A stretch of DNA of 64,000 nt from Streptomyces sp. Je 1-79 (GTDB lineage: Bacteria; Actinomycetota; Actinomycetes; Streptomycetales; Streptomycetaceae): assembly GCF_025195125.1 (NCBI RefSeq), contig NZ_JAMGSL010000007.1:248001-312000 (forward strand), read 5' to 3'. Shown here in pieces: positions 28,344-38,212 of the stretch. The translations under genes and the position numbers were made by a program. The notes below the pieces were generated by a model. That model worked only from the letters and a program-made list of their open reading frames with translations. It ran no database searches and had not been told where the DNA came from. Numbering within the stretch: position 1 is the stretch's first letter; the number at the start of each line of letters is the position of its first letter.

Positions 28344-28919
28344 TCACACCTGGGTCCGATGGAAGTTCATGAAGGAGCGGGAGGCCGTCGGCCCCCGCTG
28401 CCCCTGGTAGCGCGAGCCGTACCGCTCGCTGCCGTACGGGAACTCGGCGGGCGAGCTCAGCCGGAACATGCACAGCTGCCCGATCTTCATCCCCGGCCAC
28501 AGCTTGATCGGCAGGGTGGCGAGGTTCGACAGCTCCAGGGTCACGTGCCCGGAGAACCCGGGGTCGATGAACCCGGCGGTGGAGTGGGTGACGAGACCCA
28601 GCCGCCCGAGCGAACTCTTGCCTTCGAGCCTGGACGCGATGTCGTCCGGCAGCGTGATGACCTCGTAGGTCGAGGCGAGCACGAACTCGCCGGGGTGCAG
28701 GATGAACGCCTCGTCACCCTCCGGCTCGACCTCACGCGTCAGGTCGAGCTGCTCGACGGCGGGGTCGATGTGGGGGTAGCGGTGGTTCTCGAACACCCGG
28801 AAGAAGCGGTCAAGCCTCACGTCGATGCTCGAGGGCTGCACCATGGATTCGTCGTACGGGTCGATGCGGACCCGCCCGGCGTCGATCTCGGCCCGGATGT
28901 CCTTGTCTGAGAGAAGCAC
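28344..28919 (-). CDS. dcd: dCTP deaminase
   Basis: A 191-residue trimeric enzyme that converts dCTP to dUTP, or directly to dUMP if bifunctional. Conserved signs are [21 protein letters not shown], the nucleotide-binding [24 protein letters not shown], the [24 protein letters not shown] strand region, and the C-terminal [11 protein letters not shown] motif. The stretch SSLGRLG with Arg and the following T-H-S-T-A-G-F region carry the active-site residues. It is next to a purine phosphoribosyltransferase. Confidence 0.96.
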   Translation of the reverse strand: MLLSDKDIRAEIDAGRVRIDPYDESMVQPSSIDVRLDRFFRVFENHRYPHIDPAVEQLDLTREVEPEGDEAFILHPGEFVLASTYEVITLPDDIASRLEGKSSLGRLGLVTHSTAGFIDPGFSGHVTLELSNLATLPIKLWPGMKIGQLCMFRLSSPAEFPYGSERYGSRYQGQRGPTASRSFMNFHRTQV

Positions 28920-28984
28920 GCCCCCACGATACGCAGAGGGCGCGGACCTGCCCCAATCGGGAACACTCCGCGCCCCTCCGGCCG

Positions 28985-29158
28985 TCAGCGCCGCTCAAGC
29001 TCCACGGGCACCGCGTGCCGCAGCCGCGCACAGCGCGGACACCGAACGAGCCGCCCCGGCCCGATCCGCCCGGCCCCGAGCTGCTGCAACGGGAACGAAG
29101 CGGTACTGAACACGTGCCCTTCGGCACAACGGACGACGGTGCGCTCCATCGAACCCAT
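28985..29158 (-). CDS. Small zinc-ribbon protein
   Basis: A 57-residue protein starting [19 protein letters not shown], with a possible ribosome-binding site AAGGGA upstream. One C-x3-H pair (CAEGH) and one C-x2-C pair (CPRC), about 30 residues apart, form a likely zinc ribbon. Its function is unknown. It is the last core-type gene before the tRNA and the accessory region. Confidence 0.75.
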   Translation of the reverse strand: MGSMERTVVRCAEGHVFSTASFPLQQLGAGRIGPGRLVRCPRCARLRHAVPVELERR

Positions 29159-29312
29159 CAAGTCCCTTCCCCGACAAGTGGTGGACGAGACAGCCACATT
29201 AGAGCTCCCGAGCACGAGGCTCCAGACGCCGCTCCGTGACGGCGACGTACGCCGTGGACCAGGCCATGGGGTACAGTGTCCGAGTCTGCGGTACCGATCA
29301 ACGGTCCGCGAG

Positions 29313-29383
29313 GCGGATGTAGTTTAATGGTAGAACATGAGCTTCCCAAGCTTATAGCGCGGGTTCGATTCCCGTCATCCGCT
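29313..29383 (+). tRNA. tRNA-Gly (anticodon CCC)
   Basis: A complete cloverleaf of 71 nt without encoded CCA. The acceptor GCGGATG pairs with CATCCGC, discriminator T. The anticodon arm TGAGC-TTCCCAA-GCTTA gives anticodon CCC, reading GGG glycine codons. The T arm has GGGTTCGATTCCC. A strong terminator follows. tRNA-Gly 3' ends are common integration sites, and accessory genes begin immediately downstream. Confidence 0.96.
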
Positions 29384-29388
29384 CTTGA

Positions 29389-29421
29389 ACGAAGCCCCAG
29401 GTCAGCGACCTGGGGCTTCGT
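29389..29421 (+). terminator. Terminator after tRNA-Gly
   Basis: Arms ACGAAGCCCCAGGTC and complement with a 3-base loop, followed by TGTTGTCT. It lies 5 bp past the tRNA. Confidence 0.93.
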
Positions 29422-29521
29422 TGTTGTCTAGACCTCTCAGCCCGTGCCGTGCCCTCCGCGTGCCCCAACTCGCGGGAATGCCCTGGCTGGAGGCCCTTTC
29501 GTGCACCGCGTAGCGCTCGGT

Positions 29522-30235
29522 TCAGCCGCAGCAGTCGCACCCGGGGCGGCAGCCGCAGGCGTCCGTGGTGGCAGCGACGGGCGGTGCGGCCACGGCGGCA
29601 GGTGTCGCGCAGCAGCCCTTGCCCTGCCAGGCGTCGCGGCCTTCCTTCACCGCGATGGCAGCGATGACGAGGGCCGCGATCGGGTCGGCCCACGTCCAGC
29701 TGAGGGTCGCGTTGAGGACCAGGCCCACCAAGAGGACGGCGGAGAGGTACGCGCAGAGCAGCGTCTGCTTGGAGTCGGCTACCGCGCTCGCGGAGCCGAG
29801 TTCGCGGCCGGCCCTGCGCTGGGCAGCGGACAGGAACGGCATGACCGCCAGGGAGAGGGCGGCGATGACGATGCCGGGAACTGAGGCCTCCGCTTCGCCG
29901 GATCCGGTGAGTGCGCGGACGGCGTCGAAGGTGACGTAGGCGGCGAGGGCGAAGAAGGAGACGGCGATGATCCGCAGCGTGGTCTTCTCGCGGGCGTCGC
30001 GTACCGCGTGGTCGCGGGCGGAGAACTGCCAGGCGACGGCGGTGGCGGAGGAGACCTCGATGACGGAGTCGAGGCCGAAGCCGATCAGCGCAGTGGAGGA
30101 GGCGAGCGTCCCGGCGGTGAGGGCGACGGCCGCCTCGACGACGTTGTAGGTGATCGTCGCGGCGACCAGCAGGCGTATTCGCCTGGCGAGCGCATCACGG
30201 CGGGCCGGCGAGGGCCCGATGGATATGGAGGCCAT
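29522..30235 (-). CDS. Cation diffusion facilitator (CDF) metal efflux protein with Cys-rich C-terminus
   Basis: A 237-residue metal/proton antiporter with about six membrane helices. The helix-2 region has TALIGFGLDSVIEVSSA and helix 5 has WADPIAALVIAAIAVKEG, placing Asp and nearby residues at the transport site. The tail ends CCATPAAV...DACGCRPGCDCCG with at least seven cysteines, a probable metal-binding extension that replaces the usual cytoplasmic domain. It is coupled (TGATG, one-base overlap) to the CmtR-type sensor gene, so it likely exports the sensed metal, such as cadmium, lead or zinc. The metal itself is inferred. Confidence 0.88.
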   Translation of the reverse strand: MASISIGPSPARRDALARRIRLLVAATITYNVVEAAVALTAGTLASSTALIGFGLDSVIEVSSATAVAWQFSARDHAVRDAREKTTLRIIAVSFFALAAYVTFDAVRALTGSGEAEASVPGIVIAALSLAVMPFLSAAQRRAGRELGSASAVADSKQTLLCAYLSAVLLVGLVLNATLSWTWADPIAALVIAAIAVKEGRDAWQGKGCCATPAAVAAPPVAATTDACGCRPGCDCCG

Positions 30236-30570
30236 CAGCAGCAGCCCTTCGTCTCCGCGTCCGGGCAGGTCTTGTCGTTCTCGACGGCCACGACGACGGA
30301 GCGCAGGTCGTCGAGAGCGTGGCCGAGACGTGCGTCGGCGAGCTCGTAGCGCGTGCGCCGACCGTCGGGGACGGCGACGACCAGGCCGCAGTCGCGCAGG
30401 CAGGCCAGGTGGTTGGACAGGCGGGTCCGGGAGACACCGATCGCGTCGGCGAGGTCGGAGGGGTAGGCCGGCGTCTCCCGCAGGGCGAGGAGGATGCGGC
30501 AGCGGATCGGGTCGGCGAGCGCGCGGCCGAAGCGGGCCAGCACCTCGATGTCAGGGGCGACGGTGAGCAC
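30235..30570 (-). CDS. ArsR/SmtB-family metal sensor, CmtR-like
   Basis: A 111-residue winged-helix repressor. The recognition region VSRTRLSNHLACLRDCGLVV places two cysteines (LACLRDC) just as in mycobacterial CmtR, which uses Cys57 and Cys61 plus a C-terminal cysteine to bind Cd(II)/Pb(II). A third (TCPDAETKGCC) is present at the C-terminus. Metal binding should release it from its operator and allow expression of the efflux gene that follows. A 12-bp palindrome 20 bp upstream of its start is the likely operator. Confidence 0.9.
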   Translation of the reverse strand: MLTVAPDIEVLARFGRALADPIRCRILLALRETPAYPSDLADAIGVSRTRLSNHLACLRDCGLVVAVPDGRRTRYELADARLGHALDDLRSVVVAVENDKTCPDAETKGCC

Positions 30571-30590
30571 GCTTCGACAGTACAGTGAAC

Positions 30591-30602
30591 CGTGAATTCA
30601 CG
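30591..30602. promoter_or_regulatory. Candidate operator of the CmtR-like repressor
   Basis: Perfect palindrome CGTGAATTCACG, 20 bp upstream of the repressor start, in a locally A/T-rich stretch. It is in the right place for autoregulation of the repressor-CDF operon. Confidence 0.6.
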
Positions 30603-30672
30603 AAACCATGGACTTTCCGGTCATCGGCGGGCATCATGCCCACGGAATCGGAGCGTGGACCAGGGGGCGGGC

Positions 30673-31504
30673 ATGGATTCGGTGGTCGTGGGCGGGGTGC
30701 GGATCGCGTACGAGCGGACGGGGCGGGGCCGGCCGGTGATCCTGTCGGGCGGTACGGGGATGCCGCCGGTGACGTGGGAGCTGTGCGGGCTGCGCGGTGC
30801 GCTGGTGGCGGCGGGGTTCGAGGTGGTGACGTACGCGACACGGGGCGTGGCGCCGTCGGACGCTCCGCCCGCGCCGTACTCGATGGCCGATCTGGCCGGT
30901 GATCTCGCGGGGTTGCTGGATCACCTGGGCATCGCGGACGCCGCCGTGGTCGGGTACTCGCTGGGCAGTTTCACCGCCGAACTCCTCGCCCGTACGCGGC
31001 CCGACCTGGTCGGCTCGCTGGTGCTGATGGGTGGGGCGGGCCCGCTACGGGGGCTGCTGGACGCGGTGGTGGAGGCGGAGGCGGAGCTGGTCGGGTTGCT
31101 GGGGCACCTGCCCGCCCGCGTACGCGGCGCTGCAGACGCTGCAGAGCACGCTGCCGCCGCTGGTCCTGCGCGACGACGCCGAGCAGGTGGCCGCCTGGCG
31201 GGAGCTGCTGGGCGGGCAGGCGTCGGTGTGGGCCTCCCCCGCCGGCGAGGCCGGCCAGGCCGCCGCGTCGTGGGGGTGGCTGCGCGGTTCGGACCGGATG
31301 GCGGCGCTCGCCGGGATCCGGGTGCCGGCGCTGGTCCTGGCGTTCGAGCACGACCTGTACTTCCCGCCGCACACGGGCCGCACGGCGGCCGACGCCCTAC
31401 CGGACGGACGGTTCACGCAGGTGGACAGTGCCGCACACGGCGGGCCGCTCACCCACCCGAAGGAGACCGCCGACGCCGTGCTGAGGTTCCTCGCCGCACA
31501 GTGA
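30673..31504 (+). pseudogene. Alpha/beta hydrolase broken by a frameshift
   Basis: The first part (MDSVVVGGVRIAYERTGRGRPVIL, nucleophile elbow VVGYSLGSFTAELLAR) reads in one frame to about position 31115. The rest (PPAYAALQTLQSTLPP, then IRVPALVLAFEHDLYFPPHT with the catalytic acid region, and a final histidine motif SAAHGGPLTHP) continues in the +1 frame to a stop at 31504. Joined, they make a normal hydrolase of about 277 residues. One extra base (or two missing) in a GC-rich stretch near 31110-31125 explains this. It is either a true pseudogene or a sequencing error. Confidence 0.75.
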
Positions 31505-31553
31505 TCCTCCAACAGTTCGACGTCGGGGCGGGTGTGTACCGGGGCCGTGGACA

Positions 31554-32216
31554 TCAAGAGCTGCGGGGGACCACCAGGCCGGACTCGTAGGCCAGGACCA
31601 CGAGCTGGGCGCGGTCGCGGGCGTGGAGCTTGGTCATGGCCCGGTTGATGTGGGTTTTCGCGGTCAGTGGGCTGATCACCATGCGGTCCGCGATCTCCCC
31701 GTTGGAGAGGCCCTGCGCGACTAGGGCGACGGCTTCGCGTTCGCGGCCGGTCAGTTCTTCCAGCCCCGTGCCGGTGGAGGTGGGCGGCGGCTGGGTGACG
31801 TACCGATTGATCAGCTTGCGGGTGATCGAGGGCGCGAGGAGGGCGTCGCCGCGCGCTGCGACGCGAACGGCGTGCAGGAAGTCCTCCGGCACGATGTCCT
31901 TGACCAGGAATCCGGCGGCGCCGGCACGCAGGGCGTCGAAGACGTACTCGTCCAGACCGTAGTTGGTCAGGATGACGACGTGCACTGCGGTCAGGGCCGG
32001 GTCAGCGGCGATGCGCCGGGTCGTCTCAATGCCGTCGAGGACCGGCATCTGGATGTCGATGAGTGCGATATCGGGGAGGTGCTTCCTGGCGAGTTCCAGG
32101 CCCTCCTGCCCGTTGGCGGCTTCGGCCACGACCTCGATGTCGTCTTCGAGGTCGAGGAGCGCGCGGAATCCGCTGCGGATGAGGGGCTGGTCGTCGACCA
32201 GCAGGACCCGGATCAC
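31554..32216 (-). CDS. NarL/LuxR-family response regulator
   Basis: A 220-residue response regulator starting at GTG 32216, which overlaps the kinase stop by 4 bp (GTGA). The receiver domain has VLLVDDQPLIRSGF, the phosphoacceptor aspartate in DIALIDIQMPVLDG, the threonine in VVILTNYG and the lysine in GFLVKDIVPEDF. The C-terminal LuxR HTH is LTGREREAVALVAQGLSNGEIADRMVISPLTAKTHINRAMTKL. It should be phosphorylated by the adjacent kinase. Target genes are unknown; the DUF6223 gene upstream is one possibility. Confidence 0.94.
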   Translation of the reverse strand: MIRVLLVDDQPLIRSGFRALLDLEDDIEVVAEAANGQEGLELARKHLPDIALIDIQMPVLDGIETTRRIAADPALTAVHVVILTNYGLDEYVFDALRAGAAGFLVKDIVPEDFLHAVRVAARGDALLAPSITRKLINRYVTQPPPTSTGTGLEELTGREREAVALVAQGLSNGEIADRMVISPLTAKTHINRAMTKLHARDRAQLVVLAYESGLVVPRSS

Positions 32217-33340
32217 GATGCTCTTTCCAGGGGGAGTTCGGCCAGGACGGTGAAGCCGCCCTCGCTCCTCGGTTCGGCGCGGAGCCGGCCGCCGAGGGCG
32301 GTGACGCGTTCGCGCATCCCCAGGAGCCCGATGCCCGGCTGGGGCGCACTGTCCGGAGTGGCCTTGCCGTCGTCGTCGATGCGGAGGGCGAGGGTGTCCG
32401 GCCGGTAGTCGATGTGCACCGACGCCGTGCCGGCGCCGGCGTGACGGGCGATGTTGGTCAGTGATTCCTGAACGACCCGGTAGACGGTCCGGCCCACCGC
32501 GGCCGGTACGTCTTGGCACCGGCCCTCGATCGTCAGCGTCGCCTGCAGGCCGCTCTTACCGGCCCGTTCGACGAGGTCGGGTACGTGGTCGAGTCCGTGC
32601 GGCGGGGTGGTGTCATCGTCGCGCAGGGCCTCCAGGGTCGCGCGGAGTTCCCGGGACGCTTCCCGGCCGGCTTCCCGGATGGCCAGCAGGGACTCGGGGA
32701 CGTGTTCGCCGCGTTTGCGGGCCACATGGACGGCGGCCTCGGATTGGACCTTGATGACCGAGATCTGGTGGGTGAGCGAATCGTGCAGCTCGCGCGCGAT
32801 GTGCAGGCGCTCCTCGTCGGCGCGACGCCGCGCGGTCTCCTCGCGGGTGCGTTCGGCTTCGTCGGCCCGCCGCTCGGCCTGCCGGAGTGCCTCGCCTGCG
32901 GAGCCGGCCGCGATCAGCCAAGCGATTTCGAGGGCGCTCCGGGCCTGTGCGAACGCCTCGCCCGTGTCGTGGAGGCCCGAGACGAGGGCCGCGAGGGGGA
33001 GCGCGGCCAGTACGGCCACGCTCACCACGACCGTGAAGAGCCGGTGCCCCGCCCGCATCGCGGCGTACACCGCGAAAAGGTAGGCGACGGCGGCCACCTC
33101 TAAACCGGCCGCCTGGTAGCCCACCGCGCACACCCCGGTGACGACCAGTACGGGGACGGGCGCCCGGCGTCCGGCCGCGAGCGCCAGGCCACCGACCGTG
33201 AGCAGCACGTAGCCGAGCAGGTCCAGGCCGGAGGCAGAGTGCTGCCCGGACAACCCAGCGACCAGCAGCGCCGCCGCCACGCCAACGGCGATCACCCAGT
33301 CCCTGACACCGGCCGGGACTTCGAACCGTCGTTTGCTCAT
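32213..33340 (-). CDS. NarX/DesK-type sensor histidine kinase
   Basis: A 375-residue membrane kinase of the HisKA_3 class. The N-terminal third has about four to five membrane helices with little extracellular loop, then a coiled-coil rich in Arg/Glu (RQAERRADEAERTREETARRRADEER), the phosphoacceptor histidine in ARELHDSLTHQISVIKVQ, and the ATP-binding domain (RVVQESLTNIARHAGAGT and GIGLLGMRERVTALGG). The poor sensor loops suggest an intramembrane signal, such as membrane stress or lipophilic compounds. It is translationally coupled to its regulator. Confidence 0.94.
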   Translation of the reverse strand: MSKRRFEVPAGVRDWVIAVGVAAALLVAGLSGQHSASGLDLLGYVLLTVGGLALAAGRRAPVPVLVVTGVCAVGYQAAGLEVAAVAYLFAVYAAMRAGHRLFTVVVSVAVLAALPLAALVSGLHDTGEAFAQARSALEIAWLIAAGSAGEALRQAERRADEAERTREETARRRADEERLHIARELHDSLTHQISVIKVQSEAAVHVARKRGEHVPESLLAIREAGREASRELRATLEALRDDDTTPPHGLDHVPDLVERAGKSGLQATLTIEGRCQDVPAAVGRTVYRVVQESLTNIARHAGAGTASVHIDYRPDTLALRIDDDGKATPDSAPQPGIGLLGMRERVTALGGRLRAEPRSEGGFTVLAELPLERAS

Positions 33341-33537
33341 GCGCGCACCCTAGCCACGTGCTCCCGCGGGCGAATCCCGCCTGCGGACGAGCGGCCGACT
33401 ACCGCGCACGCAGTACCTGCGCCGCGCCTGCCGCCGCTGTCGTAGCGGCAAGTGACTGCGACTGCGGGACGACCAGCGGTGGGTCCGGCCGACATGCTCG
33501 GACGAGATCCAGTCGTGGGAGAACAAGGAGCACCGTG

Positions 33538-33957
33538 ATGTCTGTTCGTCGCCTGTCCGCCGCCGCGGCCGCCCTGTTGGGAAGTCTCGGGCTTGCCGCA
33601 CCGGCGGCGCACGCCTCGGCCCAGCCGCTGGCCGCTGCCGTCACCGACTTCAGCCTCGGGAGGCTCGGAGCCACCACTGGCGGGCTGCTGGGGCTGACCG
33701 CCGTGATCATCGCCGGGCTGGCGCTTGCCCGCCCCGCCAGTCGCCTCGGCACTGCCAACGGGCCACTCGGGGCCGTCACATCCATGGCGGCGGCGCTGAT
33801 GGCCATGGCCCTCGGGTCACTGGTCGCGGCCACCGCCGACGGTGGCCTCGGCACCGGCAACGGGTTGGGCGGGGCCTACGTCGCCCTACTCCTGGGGCTG
33901 ACCGGGACGGTGCTCGGCGGGCGGGCTCTGGCACGCTCCCGCCGCCGCACCGGCTGA
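33538..33957 (+). CDS. DUF6223 family membrane protein
   Basis: A 139-residue protein with a signal-like first helix (MSVRRLSAAAAALLGSLGLAAPAAHA) followed by three hydrophobic helices with Gly/Ala/Leu patterns (GGLLGLTAVIIAGLALARP, AVTSMAAALMAMALGSLVAA, GGAYVALLLGLTGTVLGGRALARSRR). It matches the actinobacterial DUF6223 pattern. ATG 33538 has GGAG upstream; a GTG one codon earlier is also possible. It diverges from the two-component system, a frequent arrangement, so it may be its target or sensing partner. Confidence 0.78.
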   Translation: MSVRRLSAAAAALLGSLGLAAPAAHASAQPLAAAVTDFSLGRLGATTGGLLGLTAVIIAGLALARPASRLGTANGPLGAVTSMAAALMAMALGSLVAATADGGLGTGNGLGGAYVALLLGLTGTVLGGRALARSRRRTG

Positions 33958-34117
33958 CCGGCACGGTCACGCCTTGCGGGCGGTCACCGCACGGCCTGCC
34001 CTGTGGGCAGCGCCACGAGCGAGCGGCCCACGGTGCGAACTGACTGTGCCGCCCGAGACGCTGCGGACATGGCAGCAGGGCAGTACGTACGACCGGAGGC
34101 CTGGTCAGCCGTTCTGG

Positions 34118-35068
34118 TCACCAAGCGGCGATGACCGGTGCGTCCGGCTCGTGCTGCCGCCAGGCTTCGTTGATGCGCCCGAGCCGGACCGCTGCGCCGA
34201 TGCCTCGCAGGGAAGCGACCTTGCCGTCACGGACTTCGAACGCCACGGCGCCGACGACCCGGTGGTCGACCACGGCAACGACGGCCGGGGAGCCGTTGAC
34301 CAGCGCGAAATGGAACGCGGGCGAGCCGCCGGCCAACCGCCGCTTCGCCGGTGTCGGCTTGAAACCGGCCCGCACGTAGGAGGCGACCTGCTGGGGCGTC
34401 GTGTACTGCAAGAGCCGCTTGGCCAGCCCGTTGCCGTCCGAGAGTGCCATCACGTCGTCGGTGAGCAGCGCCACCAGCCGTTCGGTGCGCCCGGACGTGG
34501 CGGCGGCGAGGAATTCCTCGACGATCCGGCGAGCGGCTGCGGGGTCGGGCTCGCCGCTGCGGCGGCGCTCGTCGGCGACCCGGGTCCGGGCCCGGTGGAC
34601 GTGCTGCTGGCTGGCGGACTCGGTGATGTCGAGGATCTGGGCGATCTCGGCGTGGCTGTAGGAGAAGGCCTCGCGCAGGACGTAGACGGCCCGCTCGACC
34701 GGTGAGAGGCGCTCCATCAGGGTCAGTACGGCCAGGGACACCGATTCGCGCTGCTCGAAGGTGTCGGCCGGGCCGAGCATCGGGTCGCCCTCCAGAAGCG
34801 GTTCGGGCAGCCAGGCGCCGGCCGTTCGCTCGTGGCGTGCCTGTGCCGAGCGGAGCCGGTCGAGGCACAGGTTGGTGACGACCTTGGTCAGCCATGCTTC
34901 CGGCACGTCGATCCGTTCCCGGTCGGCGGCCTGCCAGCGCAGGAACGCGTCCTGCACGGCGTCCTCCGCGTCGGAGGCCGAGCCGAGCAGACGGTACGCG
35001 AGCGAGGCCAGCCGGGTCCGGCTTGCCTCGAACCGACTGGTGCCGAAGCGCTCACTGACGGTGTCCAT
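34118..35068 (-). CDS. ECF41-type sigma factor (SigJ-like) with SnoaL-like C-terminal domain
   Basis: A 316-residue sigma factor. Region 2 (SLAYRLLGSASDAEDAVQDAFLRWQAA) and region 4 (LSPVERAVYVLREAFSYSHAEIAQILDITESASQQHVHRAR) are followed by a C-terminal extension of about 120 residues of SnoaL/NTF2 type. The extension contains the ECF41-type DG-rich motif (ALSDGNGLAKRL) and replaces a separate anti-sigma factor as the activity switch. Start at 35068 is supported by AGGGTG. An NDH-2-like oxidoreductase gene ends 18 bp upstream in the same direction, the usual ECF41 partner arrangement. A second such module lies at 42304-44444. Confidence 0.9.
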   Translation of the reverse strand: MDTVSERFGTSRFEASRTRLASLAYRLLGSASDAEDAVQDAFLRWQAADRERIDVPEAWLTKVVTNLCLDRLRSAQARHERTAGAWLPEPLLEGDPMLGPADTFEQRESVSLAVLTLMERLSPVERAVYVLREAFSYSHAEIAQILDITESASQQHVHRARTRVADERRRSGEPDPAAARRIVEEFLAAATSGRTERLVALLTDDVMALSDGNGLAKRLLQYTTPQQVASYVRAGFKPTPAKRRLAGGSPAFHFALVNGSPAVVAVVDHRVVGAVAFEVRDGKVASLRGIGAAVRLGRINEAWRQHEPDAPVIAAW

Positions 35069-35086
35069 GTGAATCACCCTAGGCGG

Positions 35087-36313
35087 CTACGCAACCGCCT
35101 TGCCGGCCTGGGCATCCGACGCGTACGAAGGTGTCTTGGCGGCCAACTCATCGGGCGCAGTGGCCAGGTGGCGCTTGCGCTTGGGCATGCAGAAGGTCGG
35201 GTGCGAGTTGGTCCACAGCGACATCCTGAGGATGCCTGCCTTGATCCGCGCGGCTTTGCGGCCGCCCATGTACTTCGGCTTCGCCTGCGCCTCGTGGTCG
35301 ACCATCTGCAGGATCCCGTCGTGGCGCCCGAGGCTGATGTGGTTGCCCGGGTACTCCAGCTTGACGTGTCCGATCTTGCTGCCGGTGAGGCTGCCCACGA
35401 TGGCCTTCATGGCCTGCATGCCGGTGTAGCCGGCCGTGGCGCAGGACATCGGCAGCGGCAGGCCGTTGTCGCCGATCGTGAAGACGCTGTCGCCGGCGGC
35501 GTAGACGTTGGGGTGCGAGACCGATCGCATGGTGCGGTCGACGACGATCCGGCCGGTGTCGGTGACCTCCAGTCCGGCAGCGGCGGCGATCGGATCGACC
35601 GCGAACCCGGCCGTCCACACAGTGGCGTCGGACGCCAGGGCGGTGCCGTCGGTGCACAGCACCCGCGTCGCCTCGACGGCTTCGACGCTGGTGTGCTCCA
35701 GGACGGTAATGCCCAGCCGGTCGCAGACCCGGCGCAAGTGGCCGCGAGCTCCGTTGGAGAGGTGGGCGCCGAGCTCGCCGCGGGCGACCAGCGTCACCAA
35801 CAGGCCGGGCCGGGACTCGGCGATCTCGGTCACGGTCTCGATGCCGGTCAGACCGTCGCCGACGACCAGAACGGTCCCGCCTTCCGGCAGGTCGTCCAGG
35901 CGCTCGCGCAGACGCAGCGCCGAAGGCCGGGCCGCGACATCGAAGGCGTGCTCGGCCACGCCCGGGACGCCGCGGTCGTCACCGTGGCTGCCGAGCGCGT
36001 AGAGGAGCGTGTCGTAGCCGAGTTCCTCACCGCCGTCGGCGTCGGCCACGGCGACGGCCTGGCGCTCGGGGTCGACGGCGACGACGCGGGCCAGGCGCAG
36101 CCGTATCCCCGTGCCCGCGAAGATGTCGGAGAGCTTCTGGGTTTCGATCTCCTGACCGGCCGCGACCTGGTGGAGCCGCAGCCGCTCGACGAAGTCCGGC
36201 TCGGCGTTGACCACCGTGATCTCGGTGTCGGCCGGGGAGAGTCGGCGGGCCAGGTTCCCGGCCACGTAGGTCCCGGCGTAGCCGGCCCCGAGGACGACGA
36301 TGCGGTGCTTCAT
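35087..36313 (-). CDS. FAD-dependent NAD(P)H oxidoreductase, NDH-2-like (ECF41-linked)
   Basis: A 408-residue two-dinucleotide-binding-domain flavoprotein. The FAD-binding motif is IVVLGAGYAGTYVAGNL at the start, the NAD(P)H motif is VLVVGDGLTGIETVTEI, and the second FAD motif is VYAAGDSVFTIG. It resembles type II NADH dehydrogenases but lacks the usual amphipathic C-terminal membrane helix; instead it ends in a basic tail (MPKRKRHL). It likely reduces a quinone or other small electrophile. It precedes the ECF41 sigma gene in the same operon. Confidence 0.88.
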   Translation of the reverse strand: MKHRIVVLGAGYAGTYVAGNLARRLSPADTEITVVNAEPDFVERLRLHQVAAGQEIETQKLSDIFAGTGIRLRLARVVAVDPERQAVAVADADGGEELGYDTLLYALGSHGDDRGVPGVAEHAFDVAARPSALRLRERLDDLPEGGTVLVVGDGLTGIETVTEIAESRPGLLVTLVARGELGAHLSNGARGHLRRVCDRLGITVLEHTSVEAVEATRVLCTDGTALASDATVWTAGFAVDPIAAAAGLEVTDTGRIVVDRTMRSVSHPNVYAAGDSVFTIGDNGLPLPMSCATAGYTGMQAMKAIVGSLTGSKIGHVKLEYPGNHISLGRHDGILQMVDHEAQAKPKYMGGRKAARIKAGILRMSLWTNSHPTFCMPKRKRHLATAPDELAAKTPSYASDAQAGKAVA

Positions 36314-36356
36314 AGGATGCTCCTGTCGGTTGCTCCGCTGGGCTCTCGGTGACTTG

Positions 36357-36408
36357 AGCGGGACAGCGACCCGATTCCTGACAGGCACCCGATGTGACGT
36401 GAGTCACA
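36357..36408 (-). promoter_or_regulatory. Promoter region of the first ECF41-oxidoreductase operon
   Basis: On the minus strand a perfect TGTGAC-N4-GTCACA palindrome (36393-36408) fits the Streptomyces Crp motif GTG-N6-GNCAC. Nine bases downstream is CCTGTCAGG (36376-36384 region), similar to the ECF41 -35 element TGTCACA. The same order occurs upstream of the second oxidoreductase (44479-44531). A clear ECF41 -10 (CGTC) is not seen here. Confidence 0.5.
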
Positions 36409-36538
36409 CATCGACAGGGCCGTCGCGGGCGACGATCGGACGCCGAGGCAGCGCGGCTGGAGTCTGGCCCGGGACTACCGGGCCGGCTTCAGGGGGCCGG
36501 TGGCGTACAGGACCACCCGCGCGGCGGCCGGTGCCCGG

Positions 36539-37810
<1,272 letters not shown>

Positions 37811-37930
37811 CGCTTGCTCCCCAGCCCCATTCCGGCAGACGTACCGGCGCACGGTATAGGAACAAGGTGACGGTGCGGGGCAGGAGCCGGACGGGTGGGG
37901 TGGCAGACCTGCCGCCCCACCCATCGAGGA

Positions 37931-38212
37931 TCAGGGTTCGCGCGCCAGTCTCGGCGCGGCCACCGCCTTCTGGCGGGCTGCTCGAACCCGCGCGTCGATG
38001 CCTCCGGCGACCTCCTGCTGGCGTTCGTCGTCGGAGTGCTGGTAGATCATCGCGGCCTTCTCCGAGGACTGGCCGGCGCGGACCATCGTGTCCTTGAGGG
38101 TCGCGCCGGACTGCGTGGAGAGGGTGTGGCCGGTGTGGCGCAGGTCGTAGAAGCGGAAGTCCTTCGGCAGGCCGACCTTCGCTCGGGCCTTGGCCCACTT
38201 GCGGCCGAAGGG
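37931..38212 (-). pseudogene. Tyrosine recombinase (integrase) C-terminal remnant
   Basis: About 94 codons encode FGRKWAKARAKVGLPKDFRFYDLRHTGHTLSTQ and then QSSEKAAMIYQHSDDERQQEVAGG. This is the C-terminal catalytic end of a tyrosine recombinase, with the R in LRHTGHT, the HTG-type histidine and the catalytic tyrosine in MIYQHSDDE. There is no start codon or N-terminal domain; upstream it runs into a truncated dihydrofolate-reductase-like gene in another frame. It is the scar of a former integrative element. Confidence 0.85.

Noticed and set aside
29352..29521. Second attachment-site copy or small gene right after tRNA-Gly
   Set aside because: I found only the terminator; no repeat of the tRNA 3' end and no supported small gene were visible.
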